A DNA stretch of 64,000 bases from Druceiella hillmani. Taxonomy: Eukaryota; Arthropoda; Insecta; Lepidoptera; Hepialidae. The position numbers and the translations under genes were made by a program. Shown piece by piece: positions 29,301 through 41,300 of the stretch; the stretch's first letter is position 1; the number at the start of each line of letters is the position of its first letter. The stretch lies in contig JAYKKI010000076.1 in NCBI GenBank assembly GCA_039881145.1, forward strand, positions 11,835,001 through 11,899,000. Reading direction: 5' to 3'. Below the pieces are notes generated by a model. It was not told the origin of the DNA, made no database searches, and was given only the letters and a program-made list of their open reading frames with translations.

Positions 29301-32300
29301 CACGTTTGGAACTTTGTTGCTGATCGAAGTTAATCATTTGCCATCAAAAATATTTTGCAATGGCAAAATGATGCGAGCTAACTCGAGTCACAGTCGGAGA
29401 GAAGTTATTTATAAGTCGATACGTAGAACGAATTGAAAAGACAGAAACATACATGATACCTGTCTTATTCAGAGGAATATTGAAGAAACTTACGCAATAA
29501 ACGTATTTAAGAAAACATATCGTATTGTTTGGAAAATACCTCCCCTACCGCACGATAAACGTGGCAAGTTTAGTTAATACGCGCACGAGCGCGATGGCGC
29601 TCGTCGGCACTCAAACGGTTAATATGCCATACATTTTAGTGTTCGGTAAAAATGTCAGTTGGCAAAATATCTAGCGGGATATAACTGAATCACTTATATA
29701 AATAAGGAGACGGCAGTGAAACATTCATAACTTGGAATTATTTTTTGCATAGTAGAATTATAAATGAATATATCCAACATACACGTTCATACAACAATAT
29801 CCATACCTACAGTACGGAAAAACTCCCACTGAGTTTGGAAAAACTCCCACTGAGAAAAGAAAAGGGAAAAGAAAAATAAGAATTTTAATCTTATTAATCA
29901 CAGAAATTAGTTTCATTTTTCCTTCCATAGTTTTATTGAACGATGCTCACGATTAATAAGCTAACACGGTCAGTGAATACGCCATTGTCTTTAAAATACG
30001 TCTATTCGTAGAAGTACAAGAAAAAATTGAGGGAACGCATGTTTTTAGAAAATGTCATAATAATGCGGCAGAATCAGAATTTCATGCACGGCTTTGTATT
30101 AAACGAGGAATGTGAACTTACAACATCAGAGACTTGAGAAATTAACTAGAGCAATCGATATTGTAATTGACAATAACGATCGATACCTACAGAGAGACGA
30201 TCATTATTTTTATTTAACATATTCAAAATTATATAAGAATACACATATACACCATACCTATATCTATATGTAAGTTTATTTTGTGGGACTGAGTGCAGTT
30301 TTGGATGCACGTGTCATCGCGCTGACGGATCACTCGTCGCGGGGATGAACGGGGGAGTGGTTTTTAATGGCCTGGAACGTTTTAACTGTAACCAACTGTC
30401 AGACAGAACGATCATTCCGGGAATTTTGAGTTGATGGAAGGCAAGGTTATCAACCAAGTTATTGCGACCCCTAGAATTTAAAGAAGGTTTAACATAGATT
30501 AACTTAAAACCGAAAGTATAGGCCAAAACTGTCAGCTGCTGCCTCGATATTCAACTTATTTATGAATCATCCGCTTCATTATATAGTTCATTTTCTGATA
30601 TTAATACCTTATACCAATAAGGTTTGTCCAAAAATATAAAAGATAAAAAAATGTATAATTCCCCGCACCATATTTATTTTAAAATCCAGCTGACAGCCCT
30701 ACGTATGTGTGACGCAACATTTATCAAAACAAACCGCAGCAGGATCGCACTAAATTATTTCTCTTCGTTCTACAATCCCGGGAATTTACTTTTTGCATAC
30801 GCTATCTTCTTACGCAGCTACTGGTGCATTACAAATTCATACACCAATTTTTAAAACTACAATGGGATCTTGAATTTACCAATTCATAAATATTCTCTTA
30901 AGTAGCAAAGATGTTGTCCTCTACTAGATGAACGGAGTCAAACGAATAAGACGAGAGTGACTGAATTTAAATGTTTAGCGTGACAAAAGCGCGCGTCGAG
31001 CGTCTGAAAATCGGCGTAATTCAGAAGAGTTGAGGCGTGCAACTGACGTCGAAACCTGTCGACAACATTGTCTTTATACGTTGTGAGTGTGACAGTTCGG
31101 CCGTGTAGGTGAGTTGTACTGTGCATGCCACACTTGTCGGTAGCTGATTTCCTTATTGTAATATGTGTCAAAATTATTTACTCTAAAACTTTTGAATGTA
31201 TATCATCGTTTGAAGTTTCGTTTGTTGATCACACTAAACAAGCAGACGTTGACAGTTGCTGTGGCCACTGTCTGTTTATTGCGGTTAACATGCGATCTAA
31301 CTAAAACTTCTAATCATGGCTACTAATTACCATTCGTCGAAAAATATATTATTGAATTATATGTTTTCATATACTGTAGATACGTTCAACAAGCATCACT
31401 ATATAGTGTCCCATAAAGACATACCCCCGCTAGATCGACAATTGTGAAATGGCGGATATCCCATTGATACATTAGAACAACGTGACATTTCTTAAATACT
31501 GAAAGATAAAGTAAATATATAAAAATAAATAGATTAATAATATGTCAATACTATATTTGAGCTAATTGGTCACTTTAAGAACGTTCGAAGTGCCCTAAGA
31601 AAATCTTCTGTTAGTATACGTCGATAATCTTATATATCTATACCGTTATGGTATCTGGAACAATATCCAAATTATGCTACTATTGGAAAACGTCCGACCA
31701 CATAGGCTTATTATATAGACATAGGCATAGGCATAACAGAACCCTCTGATAGGTTACAATCAAATATCCCATCCATCTATCAACTTGACGACATGCACCA
31801 CCAAGCAACATAAAACGAACTGATGGAAGGCTATATTCAACATCCTTTTCTATCATAATTTTCAGCGTCGGGTCTAAAAGAAATTAAAAATTAAAGCTAT
31901 CATAAAAAATTCTGCTATCCAATTATGTTGTCTCTTTAGTGTATTGCACAATACTTTAAAAAAGATTGAACCCATATTTCGCCATATTGTTCAAGCCCGT
32001 GGCGCATCTCGCGCGGCGACCTCCATCTTTATTCATGAAGCGCCGGTCATTAAGTCCGGAATGTCGCGTCCCTCGTTATATTTGTTTCCGATTTCTACGA
32101 GTTCACGTCCAAATTACCATTAATTACCATTTTAATTGCGTCCCTTCTGCTGCTGTTGAAAATCGCTCCTAAGTGGCGACATCTTCACGGCCAGAACGAT
32201 TCTACGTTACGTGCGTTTTAACGGTGAAAGCTAAGTATATTTTATTAATTACACCTTTTTATCTTTAATTACCTTTATTTTGCTGATTCAAAGTTGTATA

Positions 32301-35300
32301 ATAAACGATACTTTTCGAAATGTATATAGAATATCAGTTTAAATAAGTATATTGGGAAAGTAATACAGTATAATGAAACACCAGTGGCATCTGGTGTTGA
32401 AATTTGTTTTTATAAATCGCACAGATTCGAATAGCAAAAAGAGCTAAATCACGGAAAGCTAATCATCACCATGTATACTGTAATCAGTCGATATTTAAGT
32501 GTTATATTATCGTTACAGTACAAATGTGCATAAAGTATCAGCGCAAGAAGTGAATTTTCTTCAAATGAATCTAACGTCAGGTGATGTTTCTTACTGCCAT
32601 CTGTTATAAGTCCTGATTGCACTCGAAACTGCTGAGCTCCGATGGACAATAATCGAATAGAATCGCTTTGACACCGTGATACGTCATTAAAAATCAAATC
32701 TCATACAAAACTGAAGCAAATTTCACGCATTTATACAGCGGGGAAGGGACGTGCTGGGAAGCGTGCGACGCGACTATGATTAGTTTTTTATGACCTCGAC
32801 AGTGCAAATATGTACATCTAATATAATTTCAATAATAAAAGAAAAAAATTCCATTGATTTAAAAAAATATTTTTCAGTGTTTCTCACGCAAAAAGAATAT
32901 TATTTTTCGATATATTTCTTGAGATTTTTACCTGAAGCACACACTTGCAAAATTTTATGCGTGACAACAGTTTACCTGTGACAGACAGATCAACGGACGG
33001 ACGGATGGATGTAGAGACATGATGAAATTACAGGAATTGCTTGTTCTCCTACTGAACCCTAAAAAATATATGCGAAGATATTTATGAAAAAGACTCAATT
33101 ATCGAATTTCAAGGAAATCGGTCGAACGGTTTAGATTTTAAACCGTAAAACGTGACACGCAAACGAACATACTTTTTAATTTCATTTTTCTTATACTCTA
33201 CCCAAAATCTTCCAGCTATATTATAGACATAAGAAAAGAGGTCAAATCACCATCGATGAGTAAAGTTATGATTCCAGAGTGGCGTCCAGCTGACGCGGGA
33301 AACCGCAGACGATAAGGCGGACCTTTTGCGTCCGTCGGTAATTTTATTAGTCATCTCGAACGTCATTTAAACCCGTTCCCATCGTGTCATTTTTATTCTA
33401 ATGTTTAGTTCACACACATCCTTTTAACTGTCAACATCGTCTATTTTTCCATTTCTATTTTGTAACGCTGTTTTCATTTGTATTTGTTTAAAAGTCTTTA
33501 TGATTATATTTAATTTGAATAACTTTATTAACGGTTGCTGCTCATGTTTTTACTAAAAGTGCGCTAAACACAGCGTGATATGGTGGCTTTGTCAGATTAC
33601 AAGACTGCTACCTCTAAAATATACAATGTGATTTTACGGATTTCACTGAAAGTCAAAATGCTTATCGAGATTCTCATTGCGGCGGTGAAAGCTGTGAATA
33701 ATTTTGTGAACCGATACCATTTGCAGAAACCAATATTGTCTGGTAAGATTATTTTTTTATCTTTGGAAAAATGTTACACGGTTCCAAAAACATTATATCA
33801 TCCTATTGCTATTGAGCCACTACCGTATTAAGTTTTAGTAAACAATCACTTTAACTTGGTGTACAATATTTTAAAATTACGTGAAATACGACCTCTTCTA
33901 TTTTTATTTTCTATCAAACTATTTCTTTACTCAATTTGGCCCGTTAAGTTTATTGAAATGCTATATATATTTATTAAAAAGAACGAAAAGTTCATCCAAA
34001 ATCCAAAATGTATATCTACGTAGATCTAGTCCATTGATTGAGTTGATGCATCTTATATTCAATCTTAATATTTCACTTGTTCGATTGCAACCTGGAAATA
34101 CTGAATTCATATCGCGGTACAGAAGTCATTTGTTTAGGTTACCGATAAAATAAGTCAAAGTATAAATTAAAACGTACCATTTGCCTCCACGCGGCGGTCG
34201 CTTCTGAGGCGCACTTAACAGCTTTAGATAATGTAAATTAATTGGAGCAGTCTGATAGTTTAATTGAAAGGGGTAAGTAACTCTCGGCCGTGCTGTTATC
34301 GGGTCGGGTGCACTCGCTCGGACAACACCAACAAATCACTCGGCAACGATCCACTTAGGCCACTAATGAACGCCTTATCTGCTCCACCGTACGAGGTAGT
34401 CCCGCAGTTGGTTTATGACATGATGACTTAAGTAGAGTTTGAGCTGGTTGTTTATGTCAATTTTCTTAAATATTCAAGACGTGATAAAGTCGTAAAAACA
34501 GCAGCGTGAGGCTAGTTTATTGTCACAGATAAAGCAAAACGACGCGACAACGGTTTTCTCAAAATTTATGCTGGCGCAGTGGGCTAATATACTGAACAAG
34601 TCGGTATAGTTTGTTTAACAAAGTTGATAAAAATATGCACCGCTCTATTTAAACCAACAATGAATGAATAATCAAGGACAAGGAAAAATATTAACAAAAT
34701 ATGATCCGCAGCAGTGTCATCACCTCCGTCTGTCGAGCGGAACACTTACGGTCTCATCATCGCCGGCTTTCTAACGGTGGCCTTACAATTTCTTCACACA
34801 GAGGATGTTTATCCGTCTGTGTGTCACAGCATCATAACTCTTTTGATTTTAAACCGTTCGTGATAAAATATTACAGGGTATTCTAGTTGAATCACGTGAA
34901 TACAAATTAAGGAAGAAACAATATTTTTAATTTTATTTTTTTCGAGGTGCATTCCCATACTTCAAACTTATTGATGAAAACTTTTTTCCCACGCCCCATC
35001 GAGCGGAGTTTTATTGAAGAGGTGTTATAAAATACGATCAATAATTTCTAGTAATATTTTCCAATAAAACGTCTCCTTCACTCAATCTGTGACTCGCATC
35101 TCAAACTATTTAATCACCTATGTTAAAAAATTTAAAAAAAATGAGAAAAATAAAAAATGGCATTAATAACAGTTTAAATGTAAATAGCTTAATATACATT
35201 CTACATATACATGGACGTTTAATGTATTTAATTAAATATATATATATATATATATATAAAATAAATATAAATTAATTTTGCGATTCTGATAATAGTCAAT

Positions 35301-38300
35301 CTAAACAAAAAGGAGCAACTTCTATTAACAGACGCACTGTTCATGTGCGAATAAATGCGAACCGCGTTAAAAACTCTTGACAAGAGTTATTCGTAATGTC
35401 GTCAAAATATTTGCACTCAAAACAATATAAAATGTAAATCAATGAGTGAAATAAAAGCGAGCCACATTTTGAAAGAACAACAGAGAGCAGTCGCAATGTG
35501 GAGATGTGCAGACGATAGCGGCGCGGCGGCGGTGTGTTGACACGCTCCGCGGGCGCATTGTCTGCCGGGAGAGCTGCTCCAGGGTTGACCAGCAATGTAG
35601 TAAATATTTAAATGGATATCGACAGTCTAGAAATATAGTCTAAATCTCTTAATGATTCCCTACTAAAAATGAAAATATACATACTACTAACTTTCAAAAA
35701 ATTAAAATTGAAGAAAAAAGTATAATTTTGTTAGCTAAATGTATCAAAATTATACATTTCGATTTCCTTTTGAAACCTAGTTACTGAATTAGACCGATTT
35801 GTTGGTGGTTTTCAAATTTTCTCTGGTTTAGTTGAATTTATAAATTATATTTGTCACAGCTGGAGCATAGGAGCTTAACGACCTGCATTTAGTATTTGAC
35901 AAGAGCGGGTTTCGAGCCACAGAACATTGAGTAGGATTTTCTGTGTTTCGAGCGATGCTATGGCATACTGTAACGAAAATTATTGGATATTTCAAATAAC
36001 GCAATACTTATATCAAATGACGTAACACCCATGATACTTGTTCAATGGCGACACTTCGTTAAAGATTCGCAAAATAAATAAATATCGAACGCGCAGCCCT
36101 CCGTCATCGGCTCGCGCAGCGGCTGGTTTGGCGCAACTGTGAAAACAATGGCAATTCCAATTAAATTACTGCCCCACTTCCATAATTAACTGGCTTTTGT
36201 CGACATTTCGTCGGCCAGATTTGTAGCCAGAGAGCGAGGTGCCCACGTTTATTTGCCTTCCCACATAATTTAAGCGTTTGCTAAATAGATTAGTTGAATT
36301 AGTTCCGACAACATCCAGTTAATTCAGTTTGAACTTTTCTCAAATTAAGTCTTATATCGAAGCAGGGAGATTTTTAATTGCTAAAAATGTTACAATTCAG
36401 GGTTTATTGATTTATCCTAAACGTTTATTTAAAAATTACAGTACAATACAAAAATCACAGTAAAAAACTTGAAGATACCATTTAAAGTCTTGCAAAGAAG
36501 TTATCGTAGAATAACAAAATTATAAATTAAGATATTATAAAATATTCTGTAATACAATATATCTCTCATTTTCTTCAATTTTATAACACACTAATTATTC
36601 TTATTTTTTGGAGTTTACTCCTTAAGAATCGATTTTCATATGCATTTTCATAGCGCCGGTAAGACGTTTTATGAGGAGTAAAATCAGAAGTTCTGAGCCT
36701 ACCAATTTTAGAGAGTTAAAAAAGTATAACCGTTAGGTGGCCTCTCCGCGCCAACATTTCTGCGCATCTTCAGAATGAGATATGAATATGTTTATTTGGC
36801 ATTTTCTTATCGCACAATCGCAATGACGGAGTGGGATACACATATTGGCATTTTCTTATGGCGTAATCGCAATGACGGAGTTTACTATAGCTCGTTACTA
36901 TACACACATAGTTTACTATAGCTCGCTTATATCAAGATGTAATCATTAAATATCATTATAATATTTGGTGTCTTCTATCCTACATATTTACAAAGTCTCT
37001 AGTCTATCACGTAGTTTCATTTAATTGTGTATAAAGTCTCTTTTAATTTTAATTTCTTAGTCTAACGTTACTAAATGTTTTTAATTTTGTTGTATAAATT
37101 TGACCTTTTTCATTTCTGTTTTACTTGAAAATAATTATATTGCCAGCATTTTTTATTAAAGTATTTTCCAGTTACATTTAATGATACTGATACTTATATT
37201 TATACCTATTTTATACATTCCGAGGCTATCGTACTTAAGGAGTAAACTCCAGTCACGCATCGGAGCTGACCCGCACAATTTTTTTTTGTACTTAGCTCTA
37301 TGAATTCACTATTATGAATAGTTTGATTCTTTTCATAAAAATAATACAGAAAATGTACAACATTTCGCCAGCGCGACTCCTTTTGGTAGACAACAAATGA
37401 AGATTGATTACAATAACGTAATTTTTTCCAACGTATTATATTCAATCAAAATTATTTGTAATACCTAAATATGACATAGTCTGTTGTATAAAGGCATTTT
37501 AACAATTCATACAAACAATGCAGAATTGAGTTTTTTTACGAATCTAATATCATGTTCACTTGTGAAATAACCTGTTTACATTTAATGACTTACTATTTCC
37601 TTTAGCGTATATACAAGTCACGTATATCCAAGACGGCATTTCAATGTAAATATTGTCATTTTCTTTCAGAATAAAATCTTTTTCGTAAAATTCTAAATAG
37701 CTGACACTCGTTTGCACTGCTCCTAATCTATAATGATTTCGTTACGGGATTTCATTTCAACAGAGTGTTTATCATCGACATTAACAACTATGGCTAGAAC
37801 TTTTAATTTCAATTTGAATAATGCATTTTTGCAAAATTAACGCCAAATATATTCAATATTCAATTTGAAAATTAATGATATGGCCGACTTTAAGTAATTT
37901 CTTTGTTTCACTCGTACTTGTTAGTACGTAGGTAATAAATTACCATAAACTGTAGTTTATCCATATATTAAAGACAAAAATGCTGTTGGCAAACCTATAA
38001 CCAAATTACTCATTTCTGTCTATCACTCGTGGCGCTGTAAACGTTTTTAAGCGACTGAGTGACCACGTAATCAAACGAAATTGAATACACTAATCGCTGC
38101 TGTACGCTTTTCGCTGGAAATATCTCATAACGAGTTCTAATCAATTAGCAGCGCATAAGTGCTTAATAGCTGCAATACATCTTCATCGATGGGTTCTTTC
38201 TTAATTGCGACTTGTTGCCGATAAGGAATCGATCGCCGTCAGAGGATGCCGGTCTTAATGAGCGATATACGCAAAATTACTCATTTAGCAAAGTATTCAT

Positions 38301-41300
38301 TTACAGAGTAACTAGTTATGCAATGTAGTAGGAAGTGGTGATGAATTTTCTGGCATTAGCTTTTATAAATCTACTAACTTTTATAGTATTGGAACGTCCA
38401 CAACCTTCTTTGAAATGGAAAAATATAGTTAGCACAGTATGTTCCCTAGTCTATTATTTTACTTTTTATATCATTACAAAACCAGCCATTAGTTGATATC
38501 TTTCTGCGGTCGCTGTATACAGCTATATTTTTACAGATCCGCCATCTAAACCAAATTGTATATAACACTCTTTCTTTGGTATTAAATTGTTCAATGATGT
38601 AAACACACATATAAAGTTTCTTCAGTTTTGGACAAACTTTTTATAACGTAAGAAACTAATACCATCTCCCATCAATTAATGTCATCTGTTCCTAATTTTA
38701 TAAACTTTATTAAAAGCGATAGCGTAACAGTTCTACGTAGAAAGTTGTGCCATTGTTGCAACTGAACTCATTTCGATTTTTTTCATTACTTTGACACTCT
38801 AAAAATTAACAATAGAATAAATTTAGGGGAGACCCCCGAAAATGGATAATATAATTAAAAAAGTGGTATTTTTTAGAACATAACAAAACAAACTAGTCAG
38901 CAATTTAATAATCAGAACAAGGAAAAAATAAAATACAGTTTGTAACCACAGTACAACACAGAAGAAAGGTATCTTTATAAACGCGCATAAATATATTTTC
39001 TGGCTTCATAAAAACACTAGATTTGTCTGATAAATGGTTTAAATTAAAGTTTTAAGGAGCTTTTTTTTAATTTTCTCTATTTTAGAGTGTCATTTTTGCC
39101 CTTGGAACACTTGAGCCTAACACTTTACAATCTTCTTTGTTAAAGTAATTAATGCACAATTAATGAACTTTCGGATTCCCCAAACCGGAAACTTTTGGAA
39201 GCCGTTTATTTTATCGCACACGCGTCCTCACTTCCGGAAGCGTGCATTATGCAAGTTGTATATGTGTGCGCGCAATAGCAATATTCTTACATTGTTCGCG
39301 ACGTGGAGTTGCGGCGATAACCCGGTCGGCAATCAATTGTCGATCGTTGTTTATTTGTTTGCAACTATCTACATATGTCGGAATGCGTCGGGCCAGACGC
39401 AATACACCGCTTGTGATTTAGTGGCTGGTGATAGATTATGAAATCTACCGAGCGCAATGTGACATTGGCCGACTACAACTACGAGGTTTAACCCTTAGCC
39501 ACCTAACGTGTATTCTAGTAACACATCCACCTAACGTCGGTCATGGTGACGGGTTGCATATAAGTACTATTATGAAGGTTAAAAAATCATAAATTGGCAA
39601 AAATGTAAACTACATCATTTTCTTCAGTTGTTTTTATTTTAAATTATTTCAATAAACTCTTTAAATTAACACTTCTTATTACTATTAATAAAAGTTGACT
39701 TACAAATATTTTAATTATAATTTATTAAAGTGAGATTTTCTAATTAAGGTGAAATCTAAGTAAGCAATAACAATCAATGAGACTACTTATTTTTAATTAT
39801 TTTTAGTAAGTTAAATATATAACCTCTTATATAAAACTATCATTGGCAAATCACAATCATTACAAAATTACATCCCCCTAGCATTCACAATTTCTCGCGA
39901 CAGCCAACACACATTTTTTGAGAACATTCAACGCAAATTGGATTTTTGCACTGAAAACACAAATGAAATGTTTTACGCTTTTTTTTGGGTCACACGTTGA
40001 GCAAGTTTTACGTGTTTCTAATTTGTCAGAGCTGTCTGCCGAATATGTTCTGGGTTCTTCTTCTATTTTGGGAACCCGGCGAATAGCGCTCTGAAGTTCT
40101 CTTTGCAATCCAAACTGGTTAGCTCGAAGTCTTAAATGGGGTTTGATACGATCTTCAGCCAGTCGTTTCATGAAATTCAGTCTGGGTACCTTTCTCTGAG
40201 ATTGGTTCATACTGCTGATGATGTATGTATTTGCTGCAGATACATCCAGCATTCTGTAGAAGACAACCATTGGCCAGCGCTGCGTGCGTCGTGAAGTTGA
40301 GTAAATGGCACATTTCTGATCTAATTTATCGACGCCACCTTTGGTGCTATTGTAAAAAGTTATAATTTCTGGCTTTTGCTTTTGTGGATCGATGGTTGGT
40401 GAGTAATGCATGCTGGAGAGAACAAGCACGGATTTGTTTTGCTTTGGTACAAAAAATAACAATATTGCATCTGACGCGAATCCAAATATTGAAGAGCCAA
40501 CGTCACGATGACGGCCAGGCAGAAATTGAGGAGGTACTTCCCTTTTATTTTTGTTAAGGGTACCCACGAGTGTCAGCTGTTTTTGCTTAAGGATGTTCAT
40601 TAGCTCCACAGAAGTAAACCAGTTATCAGTTCCTTCAATCGACGCAACCAATCTCAAAACTGCTTGCGTGGGTTTGTTCAGTCTTTGGTATTCAACGGAC
40701 AAGCCTTGGCCATCTGAGTTTTTTCCCAAGTATAGTTAGCCATCCACAAGGTATCCGTTTTTGGCGTCAGTCATGCACATAACTTTTAACCCATATTTGT
40801 TGGGTTTTTTCGGCATATATATTTTGAAGCTGCACCTCCCACGGAAAGCCACCAACATCTCATCAATACAAGCGTAACTGCCTATTGAACAAACTTCTTT
40901 GCAGTTTTGTGTCAGCTTATCAAACAGCTGAGATATAGGTGTAGCTTTATCAGTGCTACGGCGTTCATCTCTCGTGCTCGCATCATCAAAACGAAGGCAA
41001 TTCAGCAATGTTTCGAACCTGTTCTCGCTCATTATACAACGATAAATCTCTCTTCCTGTGCCATCTGTGCTGTACCAACATGTGTAATGTGTGTGGTTCT
41101 CTTTGAAAATTGCGGTATATTACAACATACCGATATGCTCCATTACGTCGAGGTCTTGAACACATGTCTGGTTTTGATAGTTAGGTCTTATTTTTCTACT
41201 TTTTTCGTTAGTATGCTTTACGATTTCTTCTAACATACCAGCAGTAAAAAATAACTGCCATAAATCGGATGGTGTTGTATTTCTGTTCAAAACATCTCTT

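Larger units (their letters stand above)
28789..29622 (-). mobile_element. Non-autonomous TTAA-flanked (piggyBac-like) element, 834 bp
   Basis: Left end TTAACCGTTTTAGTGCC at 28789 is mirrored at the right end (29606-29622) with one mismatch, and both outermost tetramers are TTAA. The minus strand holds a 101-codon frame from 29337 to 29032: MINFDQQQSSKRALHTFRFE, an Arg-rich part, then an acidic Ser/Glu/Asp-rich part ending SADMEDVPVCENTI. That composition resembles the acidic N-terminus of piggyBac-type transposases. The simplest reading is an internally deleted derivative keeping only the 5' end of the transposase gene. The TIR sequence differs from that of the 39.5-41.9 kb element, so it belongs to another family. 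Confidence 0.7.
29623..36609. other. Intron 1 segment: no gene recognised
   Basis: AT-rich with the repeats at 29.82 and 32.98 kb and small CpG patches near 32.0, 34.2 and 35.5 kb. An open frame at 33580-33752 runs to a good donor (CTG|GTAAGA) but encodes nothing I recognise. Confidence 0.35.
36610..37250. mobile_element. Candidate MITE framed by GGAGTTTACTCCTTAAG inverted repeats
   Basis: GGAGTTTACTCCTTAAG at 36610-36626 is exactly inverted at 37234-37250. The repeat is itself partly palindromic (GGAGT/ACTCC). The same end plus about 90 bp of adjoining sequence recurs in reverse at 51505-51596, showing a dispersed family. Interior is AT-rich, with a direct repeat at 36797-36880 and no transposase. 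No clear target-site duplication was seen. Confidence 0.5.

Noticed and set aside
33580..33752. Frame MVALSDYKTATSKIYN... ending at a CTG|GTAAGA donor
   Set aside because: Good donor but no family, no acceptor-linked partner and no compositional signal; kept only as a note.
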